From: Numida meleagris
Lineage: Eukaryota; Chordata; Aves; Galliformes; Numididae
Assembly: GCF_002078875.1 (NCBI RefSeq)
Contig: NC_034421.1
Span: forward strand, 14,238,781 to 14,302,780
Direction of reading: 5' to 3'
DNA length: 64,000 nucleotides
A program made the position numbers and the translations under genes. The notes under the pieces were generated by a model. It was given only the letters and a program-made list of their open reading frames with translations, was not told the origin of the DNA and did no database searches. This document shows positions 11,471-23,900 of this stretch, piece after piece (position 1 is the first letter of the stretch; each line of letters begins with the position of its first letter).

Positions 11471-14400
11471 CTCTGAGCCCAGCAGAAGTTTCTAAGCTAA
11501 ACAAACAAAAAAAACCAACCTGCATAAGGTGTAATGTTCAGTAGTACTCGTGCCTTGTAAAGTGCTGTGGCATTCTTCTTGTCAGCCTGCAGAAGGAGGA
11601 GTGAGGAGTCAGGAGAGTGCACGGGATGGGTACGGCGCACTCAGTGCACCTGATGTGTTGGCTGCAGTTCACATCAATGTAATTAGCAAAATGAGAGTGA
11701 AAAACATTTAATTTTAAAGCAGTTTTTGTCTTGTCAGCTAAGTGTCCTTACCTTTAGTAAATGGATCCCTACTGACACGCAGACAAAGCAGAAATTTGTT
11801 TTAAGGAGATTTTTAATTTTTCTGAGACTTGTTGCTAAGAGGAGTGGAAAATGGCACAGTGAATTCTATACAACCCTATAGTTAGCTTTCAGCTATCGGA
11901 ATGGAATGTACAAAGGTTGCTGTAAATTCATCTCCCCTCCGTGTGCTTGGTTCATTTCAGTCCTTAAGCAGATGAAGCTCGAGGCACTTGGAGCATCTTC
12001 GTGCTCTCACGGCAGCGCAGCATTGCTTGTGTCTGTTTTTCCTGTACGTGATCGATCATACTGATATTCATCCGTGTTCTTAGAAATTTGGAAAACACTG
12101 CTATTGGCAAACATTTATATTTGTTCTTCAAAGAAATGCCTGAACAGCAATGACCGGAGTTTTGTGTTGAGAGAGCATGGATTTTTTTGTTATTTTAAGC
12201 CTGCAGCTCGGCAGCAGGGTAGGTGGTGTGCCTGTTGTGGATGATGCCAAAGATAAACCTCTTCTAGCCAGTAGTAAACTTGTTTTGCACCTTCCTGATT
12301 TTTTAGTCACTGGTTTCTCAGTGATTTGTTGAAGCCTGAGGATGCATCGTGTAGCTACAGTGAGACGATCATCTCAGAAAGGGCTGTGTAATTTTATGAC
12401 CGTGTTGTCCCTCTCTTGGTGGGGACTGTCTCCTTGCGGCTGATCCCAGGCTTGTGATGATGGGAATGGTTCTGGGAGCTCCAGTCCCTCCCTGCAGAGC
12501 AGATGGGACGGCAGCACTGCGCTCTTCAGCCCTCCCAGATAATACAGCAGCACAAAGCGTATCTGAGGAGCAGTGCAAAGCAGCGGTAATTGCTGTCTGC
12601 GGTAATTCAGCAAGCACGTTGAGCAAGGCTGCTTCTCCCATGGCAGAATTTCTGGTGGCTGGCCTTGTCCATTGTGAGCTGTTTGCTGTGTTCCGTGGCA
12701 AGGAGCAGTTCTGTTCAGTGGTGGGTTACGTTTTCCCATACAATTTGCATAGCAGCTTATAAAGCATTTGGGGTATTTCTGTGTGAGAAATAAATGTAAT
12801 TTTACTTTTGGAGTCTCTAGTTGATTCTTTGCTGAGTTTGTCTATTTAGAATCTAATAAATTCTGTTTGCATTTGTTTATGCAGGACGCAATCTGTTGTT
12901 GAAACGGTGCTCCATAGGCAAGTGGGTTTTTTATCATTTATCATTTAATTGACTAATAATACTATCAAAAGCTGAAAAGTTGGGGTGTTCTTGAAAGGAG
13001 TGAGTTGTACCAAATGAAAAGCAGATGAGTTTTGAAAAGATCCAGTAAGTTTCCTGGCTTCCTCTTACCAAAATGGCTCGGTTATTCACTTCTGTTAGTT
13101 TTAATCAAAGCCGCTTATTTAATATGATTAACTTTTGTCGCAACCTTTCTTGTATTACCAGCTCCTCAGTGTCTCATTCAGGTTCTTATTGGCAGTTAGT
13201 GACATTGTCTTTACTCGGACATCTTATGCTTCCAGTACAGAACAGCCAAGGAATCCTCTCCGTCCTTTAAAAGAGAAGAAATCACCTTATGAACACTTCT
13301 CTTGATAAATGTGTAGGAGTGTATTTAATTCTTAGTGCTTCCAGTCCTTGCTTGAAACTGAAATGCACTTTCAGAACAGGAAGCAAAGAATACCAACAAT
13401 AACCAAGCAGCTTTATTTCCATTCGTATAAAAATAGATAATGTGATTTTGCCAGATATTGCAACAGAATACCACGTATTAAAAAAATCTTGGGAAAAGGT
13501 TTGAGTGGGTGTCTGGAGGAACTGGGTAACTGATTTTCTTGTGCCTAATGCAGTACTTACTGCAGTACTTAGGAGACGAGGTTTTGTTTGATACAATTCA
13601 CACAAAACTGTGGCTTGCTGTCGACTTCACCAGGACAAGTTTGGAGTAGACAAAGCTATGTATTCAGTACAACACAAATATCATTCTGTAAGACTTTAGC
13701 TGCTTTATCAAGTATTCTGTTTCTGCCAGGGAAGAATTCATAGGAATAGTCTAGACAGCTTTCAATGTTTTGAACATATGTGAAAAATGCCCGACATGTT
13801 TCCCAGAAAAGCACTCATTTAATTTAATTCAGCTTTCCCAGTTACAGGAGAAAAGGCAGCGTGCCACCAGTTTTGGCATTTTAGCTCTGTGTTGATTTTG
13901 CATTGATTTGAAGACAAGAGCAGTGTTCATTTTTTTAGATGTCTTTAAAGTTTTATGGAGCACTTGTAAGTGATGAGGTTGGAATCCCCACTGACCTTAG
14001 GTGCCAAGTAGTTTGTCTGATGTGGCCATGTCCAAGCCCTCTGTAGCCACTGTGGTCCGTGGCACGATGCTTTCGTCCTATAACCAGCCTAGCAAACCAT
14101 ATACTGTGAAGTTGCTTGTAAATGAATTCATTGATCAGAATCACCTACTGTTACATACTTGAGATAGATTGCATTATTCTAATTCTTCTTTCAGGGCTAG
14201 TCAGGTGCAGTTTCAAGTTTCTGAAATCCAGACAGGGGTACATGTAATTAACATTTGCCAAATAGTAATAGATGTTTTAATTTTCCTTAGGAAGCAGCAC
14301 CTGCTTTGTCCCATCCTTTTCCTTTGCATGGAAAACACCCAAGAGCAGCATGTAGGCCATGGGTGGAGGACAGGGACAGGGTGGAGCCCAGTGTTTGTCC

Positions 14401-17195
14401 AGGACAGCCCAGACGTGGTTTACATGCTGGTGAGTCTCGCAGTAAACACTTAGCACCAGAACAGTGCACGCACTGTGTTCCAGTTAGTAGAACTGCTGAG
14501 AATCTGCATCCTTGTGCCTGCTCTTCGGTCGAGAAAAACGCTGCCACTTGCTCAGCAGTGAAACCTGCATTTCCCTCTCTGGTGGTCCAGGCTGTGCCTG
14601 AGGCACAAGGGATGCTCACCCAGCCAAGGTGCAGTGCTGGGGACATGGCCTTCCTTGTGCTGGAGCTACTGGGGGTGGGTGCTTGAGGCTGAGATGGATG
14701 CGTGCGCTGTTTTTGTGGCTTGCTAGAATGGGGAGTGTTACACTGCACGTTCTCAGTGATTGTAGGAGGAAAATCTGCCCACATAGCATTAGAATATTAC
14801 ATCAGTAACGTAGTGCTGCAGATGCTATATCTGATATTTACATCACAGTGCTTAGGGTCCTGTTAGCAAAGTGGGGCCCAGGTTGAAAAGAGACATTCTT
14901 TCTTCTCCTGGTCTAGATACATAGAGATGAGATGGAATGCAAGTATGTGCCCTTTTCAAGGGTACCCCACTGAAGAGAGGAGGAGAGAGAGAGTTGTGAG
15001 ATGTTTCAGACACGTGAATCTCCAGCACTTTAAATAATACTCCTTTTCCTGTTGTGCGTTTTTCTTTTTTTAATTTCCATGCAAAATGAGCAATGGAAAA
15101 TAAATAGTGATGGAAGGGTTTGTGAAATCAGACTGTTAGATGCTGGAAGCATCGTTTCACAGAAAAACAGATCCAGAAGGTGAGAGGTGCTGGGAGAAAA
15201 ACTGTTTCACCAAATAGGTGGTAAAACTTGCATCTGAGGGGGCATCACAGTTTTGTTTGGAATCCATTGTGCTCCTGGCGTGGCCTGAAGCTTTGCTGAC
15301 GTGCTGCACGGGCGGGCGCAGCTCCCTGAGACAGGCAGTTCCTACAGCTCTGCCTCTGCTGTGGCTGCATCTGGTCTTCATTAAAGCTCCAGTTGTGGCT
15401 AACGAAGCACAGATGTGAGCTGCTCTGCAGAGGGAAGAAAAGAAAGAGGAGGAGGGGAAGAACAGGAAATTCTCAGAATGTGTGCTGGGGGGAGGGTAAA
15501 CCATTCCTTGGCGTTTTGTATGTGACAGCGAGGCCAGCCCAGGGAAGAGTTGCTGCCTTTTAAGGATGTTAGGGCAGACGTGTCTTTCTCCCTATGCTAC
15601 CAACTGTCAAAAAAGAAACCGTGTTCTTGCCTTGGATTACGTGAGAATGTTCAGCTTCTGGTGTTTCTTGTTTCTTGACCTGGCTTGCATTGTTTTGTGC
15701 ATATCTTGAGACAGCAGAACTGAAGCACAGCTGTCCCTGGAGGGTGTCGTTCTGATGCTGGAGATGTCTCCCTGCTCACTGAGGAGCAGAACAGATTCTT
15801 TTCAGGGCTAAGGCAGAATGGAGGTTCTGTCTGCTTTGGTTGCTGGAGGTCCCCCGGTCTTTCTGCAGGAGTTCCAGGAGGATGAACCCCAGCGTCCTGG
15901 CCCTGGCTGCCATCAGTGTGTGAGCTCAATCTGCTGCACCATCCCACCCTGCTGTGGTGTTGGCATGACGTGGTCCATGCTGCTTCCCAGCCTCCGTTTG
16001 GTTGTGGTGCTCAGCAGCTGTGTGGTCTGAGCCTCCGTTAGGGAGCGAGACCACCTGTGTTTTGCATGGTAGATTGGTTTTGCATTTCATCCAGGGATGT
16101 TACACTGATGCCTTCCTAGTTTTTCAAGAAGATACAGTAGAAAAATTAACAATTAAAATAATAAATGCAAGCATAAATACATGGATATATAATGGAACTT
16201 TATATGCTTATGAAAATGATCTTTGCAAGGGAACGGCACGTTGCTGAGTCAGAACCACTTGATCCCGTATCCAGAGTAGGCTGTAGAGCAGAGGGTGGTG
16301 CTGAAATGATTGGTCTCTCAAAGCAGGAACAGAAACTGAGTTGAAATAATGCATGTATCTGCCTTTATCAAAGCAGTGCCCTTCATGTGAGGGACGTGTG
16401 TGTGGGCAGTAACCAGCTTCTGCTGCAGCTGGGCCACAGGAGAAGACTCGGCTGTGGATTCTCCATCCATCCGATAACTAAGCTGTCCTTTGCTCCAGCG
16501 AGAGAATGGGATCTCCTCTGTGTTATTTGGATAAAACGTTCCTTGAAGCACATCTGGAGGGCAGAGGCACGAGAGGGAATAGTCAGAGAGAGGCCGTGTT
16601 TTCCGGTTGCAGGTACTCAGCATGCTGGTGGACTGCTCTTAGCATGTCGCTTGCTTTGGATGAACGCATGCAAGCACTGCCCAGCTGTGAACATTTATAA
16701 ATTCAGTGTGTTCTGTCCAATTTGGCCTCAGTGCTGCATGTCTAATGTGTGCTCCTCATCTCCTGCCCAGCTGGGTCTGTACAGAAGGCAGAGCTTGCCT
16801 GGGCCCCTCTGACTGTCTGGAGGGGATTGGTGCCCTGGAATAACAAAATCAAACCAATCCCAGAGCGTTTCTTCCTCTGTTTCTGTTCCACCCAGTTGGT
16901 TGCTGGCTGCTGGGGCCTGTCAGGTTAGTTCTGTGTATGGGCTGGAGTGGAGGAGGAACACGTGGAACGGCAGAGCTCCAGCTTTTCAGAGCAGAGGTGC
17001 GTTGTGTTCTATGGCATAAGGATGGCGCAGGTGCCAGGGGTGACATGCTGGCAGTTTGTGTGTGGGACAGGAGCTCCTAGAGAGGAATCCCTTGGGCAAC
17101 AGCAGCTCACACTGAGTTTAGAAGTTGTCAGGGGCCATCGCCATTCACAAAAGCATAATGCTGCCAATAGACGACAAGTAACAGCAGGAAATGGT
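11471..17195. other. IFT140 intron, no gene recognised
   Basis: Unique-looking intronic DNA. Several open frames of 100-165 codons occur (for example around 14287-14784 on both strands), but they overlap in opposite frames, lack recognisable domains and have no convincing paired splice sites. I treat them as chance. No RNA gene is seen. Confidence 0.55.
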
Positions 17196-17690
17196 TTTCC
17201 CACTGTATGTAGTGAGACCGTGCCTCAAATACTGCTTTCGATTTTGGTCCCCTCGCTACAATAAAGGTATTGAGTTGTGTACAGGTGTGTACAGAGAAGA
17301 GCAGTGAAGCTGGTGAAGGGGCTGGAAAGGAAGGCCTCTGAGGTGTGCCTGAGGGAAGCGGGTCTCATTGCTCCCTACACCTACCTGATGGGAGGCTGCA
17401 GTGAGGAGGTGTTGGTCTCTGTTCTCAGGTGACAAGTGGTAAGGATGCAAGGCAATGTCTTCAAATGGCACAAGGGGAGGTTTAGACTGAATATCAAGAG
17501 GGATTTCTTCCCAGAGAGGGTGGCCAACCATTGGAGCTGGCTGCCTGGGGAGCAGGTGGAGTCACCATCCCTGCAGGTATTTAAGCAACGTGGACATAGC
17601 ACTGAGGGACGTGCTTTAGTGATGGGATTCGGTGGTCAGGTTGGTGGACTTGGTAATCTTGAAGGTCTTTTCCAACCTAGATGATTCTAC
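17196..17690 (+). repeat. CR1 LINE fragment (about 0.5 kb)
   Basis: A longer CR1 3' portion in plus orientation. It runs from the 'agagaagagcagtgaagctg' region through 'ctgaatatcaagagggattt' and the 'ctgcaggtatttaagcaacg' block to 'ggtcttttccaacctagatg' plus a single ATTCTA tail. It is more diverged than the copies at 3520 and 5945, so it belongs to a different or older subfamily. Confidence 0.92.
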
Positions 17691-19535
17691 TTTCTTTTGT
17701 CACCAAGTCTGGTGTTTCTCTGCACACTAGCATTTTTAACTTTGTACAAAATGTACTATTTAGTTAATTTCCTTTCAGAATTTTCTGCTCACCATAGGCT
17801 AAATACAATTTCTTACCCTCTTGTCTCTGTTCAAGTCCATGAACTCTCATCTTCTTGCATTCAGGGAGCTGCAAGCTGTCGAGGCTCTTAAAGATTTTGA
17901 TTTTGAAATGCACTGTTTGTTTGACACAGCACAGCACAAGCCTGTGTTCCTTCAGGTGTTGGCAGCTTCTTCTGACATGCTGCAGCTTTTGGGAAGTAGA
18001 TGCCTTTTCCCTGTGTGTCGTGAAGCGCAGCCATTCATGCACGCTACATCTGACATCTTGTACTAGTGACAGAAATTTCTGTCTTTGTTGATCTAAGCCA
18101 GGTGACAGTACCTAACGTGACCTGAATGTCCTTTAAAGGTGTTTTTCCTGCTGTCCCCAGTTCTGGGTGTAGGCAGAGGCTTGCTTAAAAGAAAAAAACA
18201 GTTAAGCCTTTACAAAAATGAGAATGGCTGCATCTTCTGCTGGTGGAAATCGGTGCTTCTGTGTTGGATAGAGGTGCGTACGCGTACTCTCAGAAGGATG
18301 TAGCTCTGAGTTTCCAGTTCAGAAGTTCCTGCATTCCGTTTCCATATTCCTTTTGGCATTTCTTTCTGGAGGGGACTGGGATATGTCAGCAGAGAGCCTG
18401 GGGAGGCTGTGTTTGAACCACGTTCAGCGTGGACAAGCAGATGTAAGGAATTTGGTAACATATTCAGAGACATCTGTTTGCTTTAGGAAGCAAAACTTCT
18501 GAGCGACCTGAAGTTCATCCCTGATGGATTACTTCTGATCCTGCTTTATTTCCTCTATACATCTTGGTGTTTATGAAGTGTAGGTCACACATTTCTATTG
18601 ATTTCCACCTGAAAATTTTCTACTGGTTATAGTTGCAAACAAAAATATAATCTGATTTTAAAGTAGATCAGGAAAAACATTTTCTTTTTCCTCCTTTACT
18701 GAGTGAATGTGCTTGACAGCACGTTGCGTCTCATCTCCTTTGCTGCTTCCCGGTTAGTCAGTTTCCCCTGTTTGTGCAGGTCTTTCCCACAGCCACTGGG
18801 AAGAGAAAAACATTTTAATCATAGGAAAACATGATTGTCAGCCCCCCCACCCCCAAACTGGAAGGGGATTTGCTTGCAGGTGCAGGACCTGAAGTGTCAT
18901 TCAACTCTTTAAAAAAAAAAAAGAAGAAGAAGAGAAAACTTTTTTTCCTGCTTTTATCATCTACGTACTTAATTTGCGTCGTGGTGGTGTCTGAGAACTG
19001 CGTGGCCCATGCCTTCACTGAGGCCGTATTTTGAGTGCAAATGTTTTGTTAGTCGAACATGCTGCATTTTACTCTGAAGAGCCTCGGATGTAAACAGGCT
19101 CTCTGCAAATCCTTGCCCCCTGTGAAGCTTTGCCAGCAGGGCTGCGGGGTGAGACCTGACCGCACTGCACCGGAGTCAGGAGCTGGGATGGTCCCCTGGT
19201 AATGGCGGATGGGTTTGCAGTGTGAAGTGTAAACTCTTAACCTTGAGGTGTTCCCATTCTGAGCATTGCATGGCTTTTCTTTGTGCTACTGTTTATGCAC
19301 TTTTTAATTAGAATGTGATAGTTTGGTCAGTTATTTCTCAGTCAAGATTCCTTGCTTTTGAGTATGGCTGGTGGGCTGCCAATGGCTGTTCCATCTTTAA
19401 ACAAAGGACAGAAGCAGGATGTTTCCACTGTAAGTTTTGTATTTGTATGTTAAATTTTTCCTTCTCTTTTTTTCCTTTATAAAGGAAATTCCTTTCCTTT
19501 CTTTCTGAACACTGATATGGGAGTATTATGCATAC
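17691..19535. other. IFT140 intron, no gene recognised
   Basis: No coding exon, RNA gene or clear repeat is recognised. There are short A-rich and C-rich runs around 18841-18950. Confidence 0.55.
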
Positions 19536-20640
19536 AGAATCATAGAATTGCTAAGATTGGAAGAGACCTCTAAAATCACCAGGTCCAACCATCAAACCAT
19601 CCCACTGTGCACACTGACCATGGCCCTCAGTGCCACGTCTCCCACGGTTCTTGAACACCTCCAGGGACTGTGACTCCACCGCCTCCCTGGGCAGCCTCAG
19701 TGCCAATGCCTGAGTGCTCATCCGGAGAAGAAGTTTTTCCTAATATCCATCCTGAACTTCCCCTGGTACAACTTGAGGTCATTCCCTCTCATCCTGTCAC
19801 TGTTACCTGGGAGAAGAGGCCGATCCTCACCTCCCCACAGCCTCCTTCCAGGGAGGTGTAGAGAGCAATAAGGTCTCCCCTGAGCTCCTCTCCTCCAGAC
19901 TGAACCATCCCATTCCCTCAGCCGCTCCCCATCACACTTTTGTGCTCCAGAGCCCTCACAGCTCCGTGCCCTTCTCTGGACACGCTCCAGGGCTGCGGTG
20001 TCTTGTCTTGTAGTGAGGGGCCCAGAACTGAACACAGCACTGCGGCCCCCCCAGGGCTGAGTACAGTGGGACCATCACCTCCCTGTCCTGCTGGCTGCAC
20101 TATTTCTGACACTACCAGGATGCCGTTGGCCTTCTTGGCCACCTGGGCACGCTGCTGGCTCATGTTCAGCCAAGAGTTGACCAACACCCCCAGGTCCATT
20201 TCCTCCATGCAGCCTTCCAGCCACTCTGCCCCAAGCCTGTAGCGCTGCCCGGGGTTGTTGTGGCCAAAGTGCAGGACCCAGCACTTGGTCTCGTTGAACC
20301 TCATCCCATTGGCTTCAGCCCAGAGATCCAGCCTGTCCAGATCTCTCTGTAGGGCCTTGCTACCCCCAGGCAGATTGACACTTCCCCCCAACTTGGTGTC
20401 ATCTGCAAACCTTCTGAGGGTGCACTCAATGCCCTCATCCAGGTCATCAGTAAAAGTATCAAACAGGATGGGCCCCAGTACCAACCCCTGGGGACCATCA
20501 CTTGTGACCAGTTGCCAGCTGGGTGTAACTCCATTGACCACCACTCTCTGGGCCTGGCCCTCCAGACAGATCTTTACCAAGCAGAGTGCACCTGCCTAAG
20601 CCATGGGCTTCAGTTTCTCCTGGTGAATACAGTGGGAGAC
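19536..20640 (-). mobile_element. CR1 LINE, 1.1 kb, with the C-terminal part of a decayed reverse-transcriptase ORF
   Basis: On the minus strand an open stretch (20580-19918) encodes the downstream part of a CR1 reverse transcriptase. It includes a [15 protein letters not shown] segment and the catalytic FADDTKL box (the YADD motif of non-LTR retrotransposons), then the conserved 'NKTKC..LHFG' type segment. The element ends in CR1 3' UTR and an ATTCTATGAT-like tail at about 19536-19550. It is 5'-truncated, so lacks the endonuclease and most of the RT, and is not mobile. A close relative in the same orientation lies at 59140-60085. Confidence 0.93.
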
Positions 20641-20949
20641 AGAGTCAAAATATATATATGTTATTGCTACAGCCGAAGCAAAAGTGATAGGTGCACGATT
20701 AATGTTTATATATGTGCAAATACGATGCCACACTTAAAGCTGCGGACCTTCAGCTTTGTAACTACCTTTTATGTCTGTGAACTATTTCTGTTCCTCTTAA
20801 ATCCTCATGCAGCAATCAGAGTGTGTTTATGTCTGGTAAGTGTGGAACATACTAATGCTTTGCCCTTTCTTGCTCCTTGCCTCTCACCTGTGTAATACCC
20901 ACACCTTGGTGGTGATACCATAACGGTCCTCCTTTCTGCTTTCTCACAG

Positions 20950-23900
20950 TGAGGCTGTCTGGGAGAACATGGCTCGCATGTGTGTGAAGACTCAGAGGCT
21001 TGATGTTGCCAAAATTTGTCTTGGAAACATGGGTCACGCAAGAGGAGCCAAAGCATTAAGGGAGGCGGAACAGGAACCTGAGCAGGAAGCCAGAGTCGCT
21101 GTGCTGGCCGTTCAGCTGGGCATGCTGGTAAGCATGTCAATCATATGCATCCTAGAATATCCACTCTGTTTACTAGGGAACAGAGTGAAAACGTGACCAT
21201 TTGAGAAGTCTGAGAGAGATGCAAAAACCTTGGAGGCAAGTAATAACTATGACCACGTTTCCAAGGAGTAATGAAGAATAGTTCTTACCATTATTTCCTT
21301 GAAGTTGTGTTTTTATCCTAGAGAAGTAGGCGTCCCTTCCAGTGTTGCACAACCCAGTGCTGCACAATTACTGTGCCACATCGCGTGGAATCTTTCTCTG
21401 CTATCAGTGTGAATTCTGTAGGCTTATCAGTCCTATGAGCTGTTTTCATGGTCCTTGAAGTGTAGATGAGAATGAGTGTGGCAGAATCCAGTGTCAGAAA
21501 ATGAGAGTCCCAAGAGCCACAGCAGTATAAGTTTATAGCAAATCAATTTGTCTGTTTTCTTGACTGCTGTACAGGATATATATTGCAGTAAAACTACTGA
21601 ATGGAGCGAGCATCTTTTAAGGATGAACCATTGTAAGCTCTGTCTTGCATTTTTCTTGGGCCATAATTCTTCCAGACTTAATAATTCTAGGTTTGACTGG
21701 ATTTAAAAAAAAAAAAAAAAGTGCTTTAAAATATTCTAGCTAAAATATTTCAACAAGTGTATTTTAAGGTCCAGTGTGGTAAGTGCTAGTTTCATTTTGA
21801 CGTGTTTGTTTGTAGAATTAAAGTCTAAAGCTGTGTTGCAGGTTGCTGCTCTACAACTGGGGTCTGGCTGCAGGGTAGGAGAGCTCTGCCCAGTCAGACT
21901 GGCTGCTTGCGTTGTCCCAGGGTCATCTGCTGTCCTACAGCTGCCCAGGTTTCCATGCCTGCTCCCGCTGTGCTGGCAGTGACTTGCCTGGTTCCAGCAC
22001 CAAGTACTCGGGCTGTTCTGCTGTCTCCCCACAGCTTGGTGCAGTGGAAGGCTGTCCCTCATGCCTGGAGCCTGAGCTGGCAGCCGCTACGTACCAAGTG
22101 GAACATCTCTGCTACATGGCTTCCTTTTAGTCTGAATTCTCTATCCTTGATTATAGAATCATGGAGTCATAGAATGGCCTCGGTTGAACAGGACCTCAAA
22201 GATGATCCAGTTTCAACCCTCCTGCTGAGTGCAGGGTCGCCAACCACTAGACCAGGCTGCCCAGAGCCACGTCCAGTCTGGCCTTGAATGCCTGCAGGGA
22301 CGGGGCATCCACAACCTCCCTGGGCAACCTGTTCCAGTGCGTCACTACCCTCTGTGTGAAAAACTTCCTCCTAATATCTAACCTACATCTCCCTGTCTCA
22401 GTTTAAAACCATTCCCCCTTGTCCTATCGCTATCCACCCTCACAAACAATCGTTCCCCCTCCTGTTTATACGCTCCCTTCAAGTATTGGAAGGCCACAAT
22501 GAGGTCTCCCCGGAGCCTTTTCTTCTCCAAACTAAACAAGCCCAGTTCCCTCAGCCTTTCCTCATAGGAGAGGTGCTCCAGCCCTCTGATTACCTTGCTT
22601 TACCAATATAGCTGAGATCTGAAATGGAGCTTAGGCTGATGATCACGTGGACTGAAGACTGACCGGAGCACCGTCAAGTTCCATAGATGAGAAGAGCACG
22701 TGTCCTTCTCAGCCTTTACCTTCATCAGCAATCTGTTAGAAAAACACAGCCGAGGTTTTTAGTTCTTAGTTGCAGGCAACGAGCAGTAAGAGGGGCAGAC
22801 TGAGGGAGCAGGAGCGGTGACACACCCCACAGCTCACAGGAGATCACCAAGTGGACACGCGCTGACGAAATGCTGCGACAGCAGAAAATCTGCTGGGGCC
22901 TCTGCGGAGGCACCGCGTCCCGGGGCTGCGATGGCTTTCATCTGCCTGCTTGTTGCAGCTGCAGCTGGAACGCTGCCTTCCACCTCCAAGGACCTCATTA
23001 CCAGAAAAAAAAGTTGATGAACTGGAAGTTCGGGGAAAATCAGTGCAAGCTGTTCAGCTCTTGGGAAGATTTTCAAGACAGGGAGGGCTGGAATTCAAGC
23101 AATCTGCAGCCATTTTAAGAGTCTAAATGCTAGAGAGGGAGTGGAACTATCCTTAATCAAAGAGAGGAAAAAAGGAACGTTTCAACTAGATGTTTGGAAA
23201 AGCTTCCTGGCAGAGAGAGCTGTGAGGCTGAAAAGTGTTAGTACTCCTTCTGGATATTGGAATCTGTTTGGAGAGGTGGAGGGCAGCTGCAGCAAGACAA
23301 ATGCTGCTCTGCTGGGTTTTTTTTGCTCGTACAGTAGCATCTTAGTGCCAACGACTTCCATCTTTACTTTCTATGCTTTTTTGAATTTGAAACAATAAGA
23401 GTCAGAATCTGTTTTTCTTCCCTGGACAGATAATCTCAATTTACTAAATATAGTGTTCAGCTGGACAGCACTTGGGTGGGGCAGGAAAGTGCTTCTTCCA
23501 CAGGAGTACTTCTCAAAAATAATAGTTCCAAATTTGCTTGCCCTTGCGTCAGTGCCGGCAAAATCCTCCTGATCTGCTTCTGTCTGACATGAATAGCATT
23601 CCCTGCCAGGGCTGGCTCTCAGTCATCCAAGGAAGAGTTCCTGCCTCTGAGACCTGCTCTGAGGTCCCTCCAACCTTCTGCACATCACTCCTTAGCAGCG
23701 TGGCCATTCACTGCAGCCCCACAGGAGCATATCACCCCTTTCTGAAGTGATTCACATTCCCGATGACAGCATCTAATTGTTGATGGCTTGCTCATGTCAC
23801 CCCCCAGTTGATACTGTACAGTAAATGCCAGGATCTGAATGCTTTCCTTATTTTCACATAAACATCCTGTTTCCCAGTAATGTGCTATTCCAGGCTATGT

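Noticed and set aside
13971..14010. A C/D-box snoRNA-like pair (GTGATGA ... CTGA)
   Set aside because: The boxes are too close and there is no terminal stem; chance match.
14287..14784. Overlapping open frames of 165 and 126 codons on opposite strands
   Set aside because: No recognisable domain, no matching splice partners, and mirrored openness is typical of locally GC-rich intron.
19918..20580. A 220-codon minus-strand open frame
   Set aside because: It is the reverse-transcriptase tail of a CR1 element (FADD box), not a host gene; a broken relative lies at 59336-59803.
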